DNA of 64,000 nucleotides from Pirellulales bacterium (lineage in GTDB: Bacteria > Planctomycetota > Planctomycetia > Pirellulales > Lacipirellulaceae), in assembly GCA_022841705.1 (NCBI GenBank), contig JALHQZ010000001.1:1674001-1738000 (forward strand), written 5' to 3'. A model generated the notes under the pieces. The model made no database searches. It was not told the origin of the DNA and saw only the letters and a list, made by a program, of their open reading frames with translations. The position numbers were made by a program, and so were the translations under genes. Of this stretch, positions 28,061-37,009 are shown piece by piece. Every line of letters starts with the position of its first letter. Positions within the stretch are counted from its first letter, which is position 1.

Positions 28061-29746
28061 ATGTCGACCAATCCTCCCAAACCGACGACAACCGAGATTC
28101 TCCGGCCTCCGTGGGTGAGCCTCGCCCACGCTTCGGGGTGGGCCGCCGGCTCGTGGTGGCTGCAGCAACTCGGCGAACAGGGCTCGGAAGCGGCCAATTT
28201 CGGCGCGCTCGCCTGCGGCGGATTTGCGCTCGGCGAATTGATGATCGCGCTGCGGGACCGCGATAAAATCCGCGCGTACCGCGCCAAGGTCAGAAGGTTT
28301 CAACAGGCGGCCCGCGCGCACGGGGGCGCCCGGTTCGCCACCCCAGAAGAGGTCGCCGCGAATGAGGTCTTCTCCGCTTGCGAAGGGATTTACTTGGGGG
28401 AGCTCGTCGTTGGCCGGAAGCGGTTCCAAGTTTTTTTCAATGGGGAAGGAAGCGTCTGCTTGATCGGTCCGCCCGGGACTGGCAAATCCACCAAATTCAT
28501 CGCCACCACGCTCCTCAACGCGCGCCTTGGAAAATTCCCCAATCTGCTGACGTTCGACCCGACTGGCGAAATTTACGCGATCACGCGCGCGGCGCTCGAA
28601 CGGGCGGGCTACAAAATCGTCGTCATGGCGCCTTTCGCGAGTGAAGTCAGCGCGATCCTCGGGTTCCCGGTGACTGATGTGGGCCTCGACTACTTTTCAT
28701 CGCTCACCCCGTCGATGGAGTTGGGCCGGGTGGGGCCGGAACTGCAAAAGATCGCCACCTGGTTCATCCCAGTGTCGGCGCTTCAAGATGAAAAGAGCAG
28801 GTTCTTCGCGCTCGACGGCCAGAAACTGATCAGTTTCCTGTCAATGCACGAACTCGCACATGGCCGCAAGCCGACCCCGCCAGCGCTGCACAAGCTCATT
28901 ATGGCGGGACCCGAGCACATTCAAGACTTATTTCTCTCGGCCGAAGATTCGGCCGCGTTCGGCGGATTGTATGCGGACAATGCCCGCACGCTGGGCGGAG
29001 TTCTCCGTAAAGCGCCCGAGCAATTCACCGGCGGTTACGGCAACAGCGTGCAAGCACTCTCGATGTACGACCGCATCTCCGATCTTGGGCGTCACACTCA
29101 GCGCGCGACCTGGGATCCGCGGGAGCTTAAAAATCCGAATCAAAAAACGGCGCTCTTCGTAGTTGGCGTCCTCGACAAACTCCACTCGCACGCAGAACAT
29201 TGGGCCCGCACGCTGACTTACCTCTTCGACACGATCGCTGCCGACAATCAAGCGGGCGCCGTGACGGCGCTGATTGAAGAAGCGGGGGGATTGGAGATGC
29301 CGGCATTGCCGAGCGCGCTCTCGTTGTATCGCAAGCGGGGGCTGCGCACACTGCTTGTTTATCAGGACCCGTTTGGTCAAACCGAACGCCAACTCGGTAA
29401 AGCCGCGACGCGCGAACTCCTCTCCGCCTTCCAGGTCAAGATCGCCCTGGGGCTCCAAGAGAGCGAGTCACTCGAGTATTTTTCGCGACTCTGCGGCACC
29501 CAAGCGATCGCCGACTATTCGCTGAGCGATCGGGCGCACGGCAGCGAGCACCAGTCGCAGCTCAATCACGCTTTGAGTCACCGTAGCGTTCCGCTCCTCC
29601 GTCCCGAAGAGGTTCGCAAACTCGGCCGCGACCGCGCGCTGATTGTGGGGGACGCGCTCGACCCGTTCATCACCGCAGCGACGCCCTACTGGAAAGTTCC
29701 CGCTTGGAACGCCCACGCGGGACGCTCGCCGTACTACCACGGATAG
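28061..29746 (+). CDS. VirD4/TraG-type coupling protein
   Basis: The 561-residue product has a Walker A motif GPPGTGKST at about 136-144, then LLTFDPTGEIYAITR, the usual next motif of VirD4/TraG proteins, and a Walker B-like TALIEEAGG near 402. A hydrophobic region near residues 20-60 may anchor it. Coupling proteins bring the relaxase-DNA complex to a type IV secretion channel. It lies between the VWA lipoprotein and small transfer-region genes. No channel genes accompany it, so the channel would come from a helper element. Confidence 0.85.
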   Translation: MSTNPPKPTTTEILRPPWVSLAHASGWAAGSWWLQQLGEQGSEAANFGALACGGFALGELMIALRDRDKIRAYRAKVRRFQQAARAHGGARFATPEEVAANEVFSACEGIYLGELVVGRKRFQVFFNGEGSVCLIGPPGTGKSTKFIATTLLNARLGKFPNLLTFDPTGEIYAITRAALERAGYKIVVMAPFASEVSAILGFPVTDVGLDYFSSLTPSMELGRVGPELQKIATWFIPVSALQDEKSRFFALDGQKLISFLSMHELAHGRKPTPPALHKLIMAGPEHIQDLFLSAEDSAAFGGLYADNARTLGGVLRKAPEQFTGGYGNSVQALSMYDRISDLGRHTQRATWDPRELKNPNQKTALFVVGVLDKLHSHAEHWARTLTYLFDTIAADNQAGAVTALIEEAGGLEMPALPSALSLYRKRGLRTLLVYQDPFGQTERQLGKAATRELLSAFQVKIALGLQESESLEYFSRLCGTQAIADYSLSDRAHGSEHQSQLNHALSHRSVPLLRPEEVRKLGRDRALIVGDALDPFITAATPYWKVPAWNAHAGRSPYYHG

Positions 29747-29750
29747 CCCG

Positions 29751-30107
29751 ATGTCTCAGCCACTACCACCCGACCCACACGATCCGCTTCGCCAGGCCTA
29801 TCGCCGCTGGTATCGCGCGCTGCGCACCGGCGGCCTGCTGCTTGTGGCAGTGGTGGGGCTGGCCGCACTGATTGGCGTCCCGCATTTCCAAACGACCTAC
29901 ACGCTCTGGAGTGCGCGGCAGTATGTCGGCGCGCCGACCGCCGCCGCCAAACGCGACGCGTGGTACCTGAGCGTCACCGGCTGGCGGCACGTCGAGAGTG
30001 GCGCTTACGGTCAGGTGGGTTGTCCCTTGATTCTGTTCATCCCGCTGAGCGACTGCGTCGACCACCGCGCTTGGCGGGCAAAGTTCTGGTCGTGGTGGGA
30101 GGAGTAA
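29751..30107 (+). CDS. Small single-pass membrane protein
   Basis: The start lies 4 bp after the coupling protein stop. The 118-residue product has one membrane segment (about residues 26-46, GLLLVAVVGLAALIGV) and a Trp-rich outer part with two Cys near the end. No family was recognised; the tight spacing suggests it belongs to the transfer operon. Confidence 0.6.
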   Translation: MSQPLPPDPHDPLRQAYRRWYRALRTGGLLLVAVVGLAALIGVPHFQTTYTLWSARQYVGAPTAAAKRDAWYLSVTGWRHVESGAYGQVGCPLILFIPLSDCVDHRAWRAKFWSWWEE

Positions 30108-30113
30108 CACAGC

Positions 30114-30602
30114 ATGTCTACCGAATCCGCAACCCCCAATGTGTGGAGCGCGCTTGCGCATGGCGCGACGCCCCCCGGCGCGCCACCGCTGGTCGTGCTC
30201 AAAGAACCGGCCCGGGAGCCGTCGCTCACCGCGCAGTTCAACGCGGCCGCGAATCCCACGGGGCAGACGGCCAACCAAGAAGCAGCCAGGCTGGCTCGGA
30301 TCGCTCACCTGAAAGCGCAAGTCACGGCGACGATCGCCGAAATCACGCGTCCCCAGGGGACGAAAGCCGAAGTCACGGGCCCGATCGCCTGTCGGCGCCA
30401 GCTCGCAGCGCTCCAGAAAAAACTTTCACAGCCGCGGCACACGTACGAACGAACGCCGCTCGGCAGCGTCACGCGGGCCTATCACCCCCAACAGGACCGC
30501 AAATTGATGCAACAGATCAAAGCGATTGAAGCGCGACTCGACCAGCACCGCGGTCAAGCCCAAACCGCCTTCAACAACGCGGCCCGCCGAGGGATGAGCT
30601 GA
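30114..30602 (+). CDS. Hypothetical helical protein
   Basis: It begins 6 bp after the previous stop. The 162-residue product has an Ala/Pro-rich N-terminus and a charged helical region (LKAQVTATIAEITRP and MQQIKAIEARLDQH). No known motif. It is part of the transfer gene run. Confidence 0.55.
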   Translation: MSTESATPNVWSALAHGATPPGAPPLVVLKEPAREPSLTAQFNAAANPTGQTANQEAARLARIAHLKAQVTATIAEITRPQGTKAEVTGPIACRRQLAALQKKLSQPRHTYERTPLGSVTRAYHPQQDRKLMQQIKAIEARLDQHRGQAQTAFNNAARRGMS

Positions 30603-30654
30603 CTTTAGTTCACGAAACTTGCGCTCCGGCGCCAAACCGTGCGAACATAGAAGG

Positions 30655-30912
30655 ATGACGATTGTGACCAACGACCAACTCGAACAATACCGCCGCGATA
30701 CCACCCGCACAATTAGCTTGCCGGACGGAACGCCGTGGCCGGTGCGGATGACGCCCCAACTGTGGGACGATTTCGAGTTCCTCGAAGTCGTCGAAGGCAT
30801 CACGGCGGGCGAACTGGCGCGGTTCGCCGTCGAAGAGATGGAATTGCAACAGATTGATTTTGATGAAGCATTCCGCTGTGTCGTCGCGCACCTCGCGAAC
30901 CGCTGGACCTAA
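30655..30912 (+). CDS. Ribbon-helix-helix-like small protein
   Basis: The 85-residue product from the ATG at 30655 (AGAAGG just before it) has TISLPDGTPWPVRMTPQLWDD and EGITAGELARFAVEEM, which resembles the RHH_4 family of DNA-binding or aryl-sulfate-transferase-like ribbon-helix-helix proteins. Near a relaxase, such a protein could be an oriT accessory factor or a repressor of the transfer operon. The assignment is tentative. Confidence 0.5.
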   Translation: MTIVTNDQLEQYRRDTTRTISLPDGTPWPVRMTPQLWDDFEFLEVVEGITAGELARFAVEEMELQQIDFDEAFRCVVAHLANRWT

Positions 30913-30960
30913 CCTATCGTCGCTCTCGTAAACCGACTCCCATTTCCAGGAACTAAAGCC

Positions 30961-31410
30961 ATGAACGATCTCACCACCGCCCGCGACGCCGTCCGCGCAT
31001 TGCTCGCCCCGATCGAGACGGAAGTGGTGTCGCTACGCGAGCGGCTCGCCAAGCTGGAAGCCGACCGAGAAAAGCTCATAGCGGCCGACAAAGCGCTCGC
31101 GCCGAGCGCCAAAGCGGCCGGCAAAGCAGCGAAGCCCTGCGTCAAGAAAGCGGATGTGCTGGCGGCGCTCGAAGCGATCGTCACCGACAATCCCGGCGTG
31201 GCTAAAGCGGACCTCATCGACCTCGCCAAAGACAAACTGTCGCGCGATTTAGGTTTTAACTTGAGTCTCACCGGCCGGTGGTTTCCCGAGTGCTTGGCGT
31301 CGGACGTGTTTAAGATCGCTGGCGATGACACGGTCACCTTGACGCATCCTGCAGCCGTTAGCAGCGTCAACAACGCGCCCGCGACAGTGGAGCAAGCGAC
31401 CCGTAAATGA
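30961..31410 (+). CDS. Hypothetical coiled-coil protein
   Basis: The 149-residue product starts with a coiled coil (residues 15-45, VVSLRERLAKLEADREKL), then an Ala/Lys linker and a region resembling a small helical DNA-binding domain (KKADVLAALEAIVTDNPGVAKADL). No family named. Its position before the relaxase makes a relaxosome accessory role possible. Confidence 0.5.
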   Translation: MNDLTTARDAVRALLAPIETEVVSLRERLAKLEADREKLIAADKALAPSAKAAGKAAKPCVKKADVLAALEAIVTDNPGVAKADLIDLAKDKLSRDLGFNLSLTGRWFPECLASDVFKIAGDDTVTLTHPAAVSSVNNAPATVEQATRK

Positions 31411-31571
31411 CTGTGGATCGATTCGGATTTGCATACTGACAACCATTGATTCGACGGCCTTAGTTTTGGCACCCTGAACACTGCCTAGCCACTGCTAGGG
31501 GACGAGCCTGCTCATTCTTGATTTGTACATGCGTTCACTTACTGATTCCCAATTTCTGGCCGCAGTTCATC
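31411..31571. other. Relaxase upstream region, possible oriT
   Basis: A 161-bp gap directly before the MobF relaxase gene, the usual place for oriT in such elements. It contains a small hairpin CCTAG-CCACTG-CTAGG (31484-31499). No nic consensus was recognised, so this is position-based only. Confidence 0.25.
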
Positions 31572-34418
31572 ATGCTCAACGCTACCCAATCACGGAGCAC
31601 CGCCGGCGCCATGAATTATTTCACGGCGGTGCTCACGCAGGGTGACTACTACCTGGGCTCTGAGATCAGCGGCACGTGGCACGGTCAAACCGCCGCCCTG
31701 TTGGGTCTCACCGTTGGCGCCGCCGTCAAGCAGCACGAATTCAAAGCGTTGTTGGAGGGACTCCATCCCAAGACACGAAAGCAGCTCGCTCAACGAATCC
31801 GGCAAGATCGTCGCCCCGGCGTGGACCTCACCTTCAGCGTCCCGAAAAGCGTGTCACTTGTGTGGGGAATCAACCGCGATGAACGCATCTTGGCCGCCCT
31901 GCGAGCCACCGTGCATGAGACGATGACCAAAGATGTTGAACCGCTCGTCGCCCGCCGCGTTCGTACCGGCGCGAAAGCGGCGAGCAACGATCGCGTCGCG
32001 ACTGGTAATCTGGTGTATGCAGATTTTGTGCATACCACCGCCCGGCCCGTCGCCGGCACTGTCGATCCGCACTTGCACGTACATGCCTTCATAGCCAACG
32101 TCACCTTTGCCGATGGCAAGCCCTACGCCGCTGACCTCCAAGAAATCTTCCGCCAGCGCCCCAGCCTGCAAGCGAAGTTTGAAGCGCGGCTGGCCCGGCG
32201 ACTGGAACAGGAGCTCGGCTATGCGTTGCAGCCGGTCCAGTATCGCCAAAGCGGTCGCCTCAAAACCGGCTGGGAAATCAAGGGGGTGAGACGTGAGACG
32301 ATTGAAAAGTTCAGCCGCCGCACGCAGCAGGTTGAAGCGACCGCAACCGCAGAAGGGATTACCGATGCCGCGGCCAAAGGCAAGCTTGGCCTCCGGACCC
32401 GCGAACGAAAAAATGAGGGGGAGTCGCTTGCCGCACTCCGGGCGGAGTGGCGGGCCCGGCTCACGCCGGCCGAAGCGGCGGCGTTCGCAAAACTCGCGCA
32501 GCAGGGCCGCCAGAGCGGCGATCAAACCGAAACCGAGCGGCTCGCCGCGGCGGTCGAGTACGCGCTCGCCCATCACCTTCACCGTGAGTCGACCATTGAA
32601 AAGCATGTCGTGGTCGCCACCGCGTTGGAGCAGGGGCTGACTCTCACCCCCGAAGCGGTCGAAGCGGCGCTGCACACCGACGAAGTCATTCACCGCGCGA
32701 TTGATGTGCGGGGGATGGCGCGGCAGTACGTCACCACGCGCGACGTGCTCGCCGCCGAAGAGCGGATGATCGCCTATGCCCGCGACGGACGGGGCACCCG
32801 CAAAGCGCTCGGCGCCGAGAACTACCAGTTCAATCGATCGTGGCTGAACGATGAACAGAAGCGGGCCGTACAGAGCCTGCTCACCTCGCGGGACGCGGTC
32901 ATGGCGATTTCCGGCGGCGCCGGCACCGGCAAAACAACGCTCATGCAGGAAGCGGCCGAAGCGCTCCGGTTGCACGGCAAGGAGGTTTTCGTGTTCGCGC
33001 CGAGCAGTGGCGCTCGGGATGTGTTGAGTGACAAAGGGTTTGCGGGCGCGCAGACGGTCGAGCATCTGCTGCGGAACACGACGCTGCAGGCGAAGCTGAA
33101 AGATCAAGTGATTTGGGTCGATGAAGCGGGGCTCCTCGATACCCGCAGTATGAACGCCGTATTCGCCATCGCCCAAGCGCAGCGGGCCCGGGTGGTCCTG
33201 TCGGGAGATTGCCGCCAACATTCCAGCCCAAGTCAGGGCGACGCCTTTCGACTCCTTCAGCAAGAGTCCGGTTTGCACATCGCCCGGATCGAAACGATCC
33301 AGCGCCAAGCGGGCCGCTATAAGCAAGCGGTCGAACTCATCAGCCGCGGCTATGAAGTCGTCAATCAAAAAACGGGCGCGACGGGCCTGCTGGCGGGTTT
33401 CGACCTCTTGGATCAGCTCGGCAAAATCACAGAACTCCCCGCGGAGTCCCGCTATGAACAGCTCGCTGAGCGGTATCTCGCGGCGCTCACCCGGAAGCAG
33501 TCGGTCCTGGTGGTGGCGCCGACACACGCCGAAGGAGAAGCAGCGACCGCCGCGATCCGGCAGCAGCTCCAAGCGCGGGGGGCGATAGGAACGGAGGGGC
33601 GGCGGGTGCTCCAGCTCAAGTCGCTCAGTCTGACGACGGCGGAGAAGGGACAGCGGCGTAGCTATCAGGAGCCGGGGCTCATGGTGCAATTCCATCAGAA
33701 TGCGGCCGGTGGCTTCAAACGGGGTGAGCGGTATCGCGTGGTGAAATCAGAGACGGGCGAAGTCGCTTTGCGCAGCGTCACGGGCGGTTCACTAAAACCG
33801 CTTCCCTTGGCGGCGGCGGAGCGGTTTGAGGTCTATCGCGAAACGGAGCGGGAACTGTGCATCGGTGATCGCATTCGCCTCAGTCTCGGTGGTCCTACGC
33901 TCGACCGCAAACGCCAACTCGCGAACGGACGGCTCGATGAAGTCGGCGGTTTTGACACGCACGGCAACCTTCGCCTCAAGAGTGGCGCCACCATCGCTCG
34001 CGACTATGGGCATCTCGATCTCGGTTTTGTGGTCACTTCGCACGCTGCGCAGGGAAAAGATCGCGTCGTCTCACTGGTGGCAATGAGCAGCCAGTCGCTC
34101 GCCGCCGTGAACGCCAAGCAGTGGTACGTCAGCGTGTCGCGCGGCAAGGAACAGGTCGAGATTTTTGTCGATGACAAAGCGGCAGTCCGGCGGGCGATCC
34201 AGCAATCGGGCGAACGCCTGTCGGCGACTGAGCTGATGCGCCAGAGCACGGCGCCAGCCGCCACGCCGACGATCACACCGGAGCGGAGGGAGCGCAGCTT
34301 CCTCGACCGCGCCCGCGACTGGTGGCGGTCGCGCGTTGCTCAGCACAATGCCGCCCGCCTCGTCACGAACGTCACCCGCGGTCTGACTCCCAGTGGTCCC
34401 GAATTGAGCCGAGCCTAA
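31572..34418 (+). CDS. MobF-family relaxase-helicase (TrwC/TraI-like)
   Basis: The ATG at 31572 is chosen because TrwC-type relaxases start with the pattern MLxxTQSxSAxGAxxYF. Residues 1-300 form the relaxase: a Tyr pair in GDYYLGSEISG, FSVPKSVSLVWG, and the metal site DPHLHVHAF near 164. Residues about 430-900 form a RecD-like helicase with Walker A SGGAGTGKTT near 447 and Walker B IWVDEAGLL. The protein nicks oriT, stays bound to the 5' end and unwinds the strand during transfer. At 948 residues it has the usual TrwC size. It is the main evidence that the element is mobilizable. Confidence 0.92.
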   Translation: MLNATQSRSTAGAMNYFTAVLTQGDYYLGSEISGTWHGQTAALLGLTVGAAVKQHEFKALLEGLHPKTRKQLAQRIRQDRRPGVDLTFSVPKSVSLVWGINRDERILAALRATVHETMTKDVEPLVARRVRTGAKAASNDRVATGNLVYADFVHTTARPVAGTVDPHLHVHAFIANVTFADGKPYAADLQEIFRQRPSLQAKFEARLARRLEQELGYALQPVQYRQSGRLKTGWEIKGVRRETIEKFSRRTQQVEATATAEGITDAAAKGKLGLRTRERKNEGESLAALRAEWRARLTPAEAAAFAKLAQQGRQSGDQTETERLAAAVEYALAHHLHRESTIEKHVVVATALEQGLTLTPEAVEAALHTDEVIHRAIDVRGMARQYVTTRDVLAAEERMIAYARDGRGTRKALGAENYQFNRSWLNDEQKRAVQSLLTSRDAVMAISGGAGTGKTTLMQEAAEALRLHGKEVFVFAPSSGARDVLSDKGFAGAQTVEHLLRNTTLQAKLKDQVIWVDEAGLLDTRSMNAVFAIAQAQRARVVLSGDCRQHSSPSQGDAFRLLQQESGLHIARIETIQRQAGRYKQAVELISRGYEVVNQKTGATGLLAGFDLLDQLGKITELPAESRYEQLAERYLAALTRKQSVLVVAPTHAEGEAATAAIRQQLQARGAIGTEGRRVLQLKSLSLTTAEKGQRRSYQEPGLMVQFHQNAAGGFKRGERYRVVKSETGEVALRSVTGGSLKPLPLAAAERFEVYRETERELCIGDRIRLSLGGPTLDRKRQLANGRLDEVGGFDTHGNLRLKSGATIARDYGHLDLGFVVTSHAAQGKDRVVSLVAMSSQSLAAVNAKQWYVSVSRGKEQVEIFVDDKAAVRRAIQQSGERLSATELMRQSTAPAATPTITPERRERSFLDRARDWWRSRVAQHNAARLVTNVTRGLTPSGPELSRA

Positions 34419-34420
34419 CG

Positions 34421-34822
34421 ATGAATCATCTCCCTTTCCCCTCCAATCAGAACGAAGCCGACTTTCGCCCCCTGGCGGGCGAGAGCCCGATCGCGCCGCC
34501 GTGGAAGCGCTGTAATCACCACGAGGCGCTGCCAATGATGTTCCAGATTGAGTTCAGCACCGGCGAGAGCCATTACTTCGCCTACAGCGATTTGCGGGAA
34601 GCGCGCATTCGGGACGCCGGATATTTGCAGTTGGGCCTGATCGGGATGAAACCGCTGGTGATCACCATTGAAGGGCGGAATCTCAAAGAACTTGGCGCGC
34701 TCTTGGCGATGGGGCTCATCAAATCGGTGACCGAAAACGGCCGCAAGGCGCAGGATCGCCCCGAAACGTCGGCGGCGATTGACAAGATTGTCGTCGAGGC
34801 CCTCCCTGGGCCTGGGCACTAA
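34421..34822 (+). CDS. Hypothetical protein following the relaxase
   Basis: It starts 2 bp after the relaxase stop. The 133-residue product has a beta-rich middle (MFQIEFSTGESHYFAYSDL) and an acidic helical end; no family recognised. Its TAA overlaps the next ATG (TAATG at 34820-34824), so the two are translationally coupled. Confidence 0.6.
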   Translation: MNHLPFPSNQNEADFRPLAGESPIAPPWKRCNHHEALPMMFQIEFSTGESHYFAYSDLREARIRDAGYLQLGLIGMKPLVITIEGRNLKELGALLAMGLIKSVTENGRKAQDRPETSAAIDKIVVEALPGPGH

Positions 34823-35241
34823 TGGGATTGGGAGTGGGGGCAACGACGATGGTGCGGAATGTGACCAACTTACCGGGCGCGGTTCCGTCGGTGCGGCTGA
34901 CGGTGGCGGAACTTGACTACGCGTGGTTCTCTGCGCGATTTGAAAGTCTCTTCGTCCGGCTTGAACATATGGAGACGACGCTTAACTCCTTGGAACAGCG
35001 GGTCGGCGACTTGGAGCCCGATAGCGCGCCTGCAAGTCCGCGCGCTTACTACTCGGTCGCCGAGTTCGCCGCCCAAGTCGGTCGCAACGAGTACACCGTG
35101 CGGGAGTGGTGTCGGCTGGAACGGATTCATGCCGAGAAATGCGAAACGGGCCGTGGCGACGCGAAAAGCTGGAAGATTCCCGCCGAGGAGTTGGAGCGGT
35201 ATCGCGATCATGGCCTCTTGCCGCTGCGCTACCTGCGGTAG
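34822..35241 (+). CDS. Excisionase-like helix-turn-helix protein
   Basis: The C-terminal half (about 72-139) reads YYSVAEFAAQVGRNEYTVREWCRLERIHAEK...WKIPAEELERYRDHG, the pattern of HTH_17/MerR-type excisionase-like proteins, including the SWKIP wing. The N-terminal half is a coiled coil (LEHMETTLNSLEQRVGDLE). It could be the recombination directionality factor of the element, although it lies 17 kb from the integrase. A later ATG at 34849 is also possible. Confidence 0.65.
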   Translation: MGLGVGATTMVRNVTNLPGAVPSVRLTVAELDYAWFSARFESLFVRLEHMETTLNSLEQRVGDLEPDSAPASPRAYYSVAEFAAQVGRNEYTVREWCRLERIHAEKCETGRGDAKSWKIPAEELERYRDHGLLPLRYLR

Positions 35242-35303
35242 GTGGGTGATCGCTTCACGCAGAATCTGAGAAGCTCCGCCGATCACTTTGAAATCACGCG
35301 AAG

Positions 35304-35334
35304 AAAAACGGTCGCCGACCGGAGCCGGCGACCG
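35304..35334 (-). terminator. Rho-independent terminator for the minus-strand gene at 35344
   Basis: CGGTCGCCG (35309-35317) and CGGCGACCG (35326-35334) form a perfect 9-bp stem with an 8-base loop. On the minus strand it is followed by TTTTT, just after the stop of the gene transcribed leftward. Confidence 0.8.
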
Positions 35335-35343
35335 CGAAGTAGA

Positions 35344-35607
35344 TTATTCGCAGGTGGACTCCGGCTCGGGCGCCGACTTACGCCGCTTGACGACTTCGTC
35401 GTAGGCGAGGGCCGCTAGCCGAGAGACTTGCAGCAGCTCCTTGCCGCTGAAGCTGTGGGAGTCCTTGAGGTTCCCTTGCGCGTCTTTATAGACCCGCGAG
35501 AAGGTGGCGGAGAGAAAAGTTCCTTCCTGCTTGGGGTTCTCCCACACGCTCGCCGAGATGGCGCCATCGCGAAGGGTGATCACGGGTTTGGATTTTGAGT
35601 CAGTCAT
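35344..35607 (-). CDS. Small conserved-looking protein of unknown function
   Basis: The ATG at 35607 has AAAGGA 7-8 bp before it. The 87-residue product (ITLRDGAISASVWENPK, LSATFSRVYKDAQGN) is beta-rich at its start with a helical basic end (LAALAYDEVVKRRK), suggesting a small nucleic-acid-binding fold. Family unknown to me. It has its own terminator and a long GC-rich leader similar to that of 37010-37273. Confidence 0.65.
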   Translation of the reverse strand: MTDSKSKPVITLRDGAISASVWENPKQEGTFLSATFSRVYKDAQGNLKDSHSFSGKELLQVSRLAALAYDEVVKRRKSAPEPESTCE

Positions 35608-35676
35608 GGTAGTTTCCTTTCTGTTGGTTGTCGGTCGAGATTGACCATGCACCCCACGGCGCCACGGCGGAGAAAG

Positions 35677-35766
35677 CCGGCTGTCCAGACCCGCGCAGCG
35701 GCCCGCTCTGCGGGGGGCTGAAGAGGGGGCGGGGGCCCCGTCTGCAAGCCCGTCTTGAGCAGCCGG
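35677..35766 (-). promoter_or_regulatory. Foldable GC-rich leader, copy A
   Basis: Upstream of the 35607 start, CCGGCTG and CAGCCGG pair, extended by AGAC/GTCT, around a GC-rich core containing GCAGACGGGGCCCCCGCCC. Copy B (37331-37410) has a longer matching stem at the same place and the similar core GCAGTGGGGCCCTGCCC. The paired arms differ in sequence but still pair. The stretch 35608-35974 otherwise shows no gene. Confidence 0.45.
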
Positions 35767-35974
35767 GCGCCGACGTGGCAGGGTGCTTCTTGGTCAAGCT
35801 TGACAGCACGACAACCGACGGAAACAGTCAAGCCCTGAATGACATTAAATCCCCAATCATGCACAAGCGGCGTTGGCCAACTCGGCTGGAAGAGAACAAC
35901 GATCTGGACGCCTTCCACTCTGCCACCTTCTGTGACGGACGCTAAATCCGAGAAGACCCCACGCTTGATTGCGG

Positions 35975-36913
35975 TCAAGTTGGCGTGGGTTCCCTCGGGG
36001 CCTCGACTGCGGGTTCGTCAGCGTTGTGATCCGCGGCGGAGTTGAAGGTGACGCCCAAAATATGATCGGCGGCGCGCTGCCCCGCGGCGGCCGCTTGCAC
36101 GAGCAGTTTTTTATCGGCGGCGATTTGGGTGCGCCAGCCATTGATGTAGGCGGCCGTGTTGTCGATCGTGGGGGGACTGATGCCGGCGACCGCCGCCAGA
36201 AACGCGGCCCCAAACTCGGCGGTCAGTTCCTCTTTGCCGTAGGTCGGGCTCCCGAAGACGACCGGGGCGGCGTCGAAACCGCGGTTGAGGCGGCTGGGGT
36301 GACCGGTGGAGTGGACAAGCTCATGGTAGAGGGTGCCATAGTACTCTTCGCGGCTCTCAAACCGGCCGGGCTCAGCGATCTTGATCCGGTCTTCACTAGG
36401 AATATAGTACGCGCGCTGACCACCCTGCTCGATCGTCGGCGGGCGGGCGTAGCCGGTGACGATTTTTTCGGCTTCGATGAGCGGCTCGAACTTCGGCGCA
36501 GTCTCGTCCGGTGGCACGCGATCCGGCGGCTCGATCCCCTCGACCTGTTCGGCGTTAAAAACATGATAGTGCCGCAGCACGGGGAACTGCTGTTCCTGGC
36601 CCGTCTCCCGATCGGTCACGGCGTACTGCTTCCAGAACACCACAAGCGTCGATTTCTCGCCCTTGCGGACTTGGCCCCCTTGGGCCTGCGCGCCGCGGTA
36701 GGTGGTCCAGTAGCTGCTTTCGTAGCCTTTGCACCACGCCGTCACCGCCAGTAAGAAGACATTGATGCCGCGGTAGTGTTTGCCGCTCGCGAGGCTTTTG
36801 GGGAGGCCGTCGCCGGCGGCGGTGCGTTGGATGGGATTTCGCCACGGCACGGTCCCCGCGTCGAGCAGTTCGAGAATGCGATCGGTGATGGTTTGGTAGA
36901 GGTCGAGTTTCAT
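35975..36913 (-). CDS. ArdC-like antirestriction protein
   Basis: The ATG at 36913 follows AAGGAG. The 312-residue protein has an N-terminal ssDNA-binding ArdC domain (residues about 1-120: LLDAGTVPWRNP, SGKHYRGINVFLL, YWTTYRGAQAQGGQVRKGEK) and a C-terminal zincin-like domain with HELVH (YHELVHSTGHPSRLNR, near 205) plus a downstream Glu in EELTAEFGAAFL. ArdC proteins help mobile DNA escape restriction on entry. It lies in the same element as a type I restriction system, which it might also affect. Confidence 0.88.
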   Translation of the reverse strand: MKLDLYQTITDRILELLDAGTVPWRNPIQRTAAGDGLPKSLASGKHYRGINVFLLAVTAWCKGYESSYWTTYRGAQAQGGQVRKGEKSTLVVFWKQYAVTDRETGQEQQFPVLRHYHVFNAEQVEGIEPPDRVPPDETAPKFEPLIEAEKIVTGYARPPTIEQGGQRAYYIPSEDRIKIAEPGRFESREEYYGTLYHELVHSTGHPSRLNRGFDAAPVVFGSPTYGKEELTAEFGAAFLAAVAGISPPTIDNTAAYINGWRTQIAADKKLLVQAAAAGQRAADHILGVTFNSAADHNADEPAVEAPREPTPT

Positions 36914-37009
36914 GGGCTTAGTCTCCTTGCGGTTGGGTGGTGAAACGTGAGTCGTGCGCCGAATCGCTAGTGGCCGTCAAGGGGTTTTCAGGTGAGAGCT
37001 GGTCGCATG

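Noticed and set aside
27440..28429. 329-codon minus-strand frame across the VWA and coupling protein genes
   Set aside because: It spans two clear plus-strand genes and has Arg/Pro-rich shadow composition.
25294..30107. Complete type IV secretion system
   Set aside because: Only a coupling protein is recognisable. No VirB4, VirB11, pilin or core-complex genes were found anywhere in the element.
31484..31499. Defined nic site of oriT
   Set aside because: There is a small hairpin in the right place but no recognisable nic consensus. It is kept only as a low-confidence region.
31854..33695. 613-codon open frame antisense to the relaxase gene
   Set aside because: It is a shadow of a high-GC gene. 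It shows no domain, while the sense frame carries relaxase and helicase motifs.
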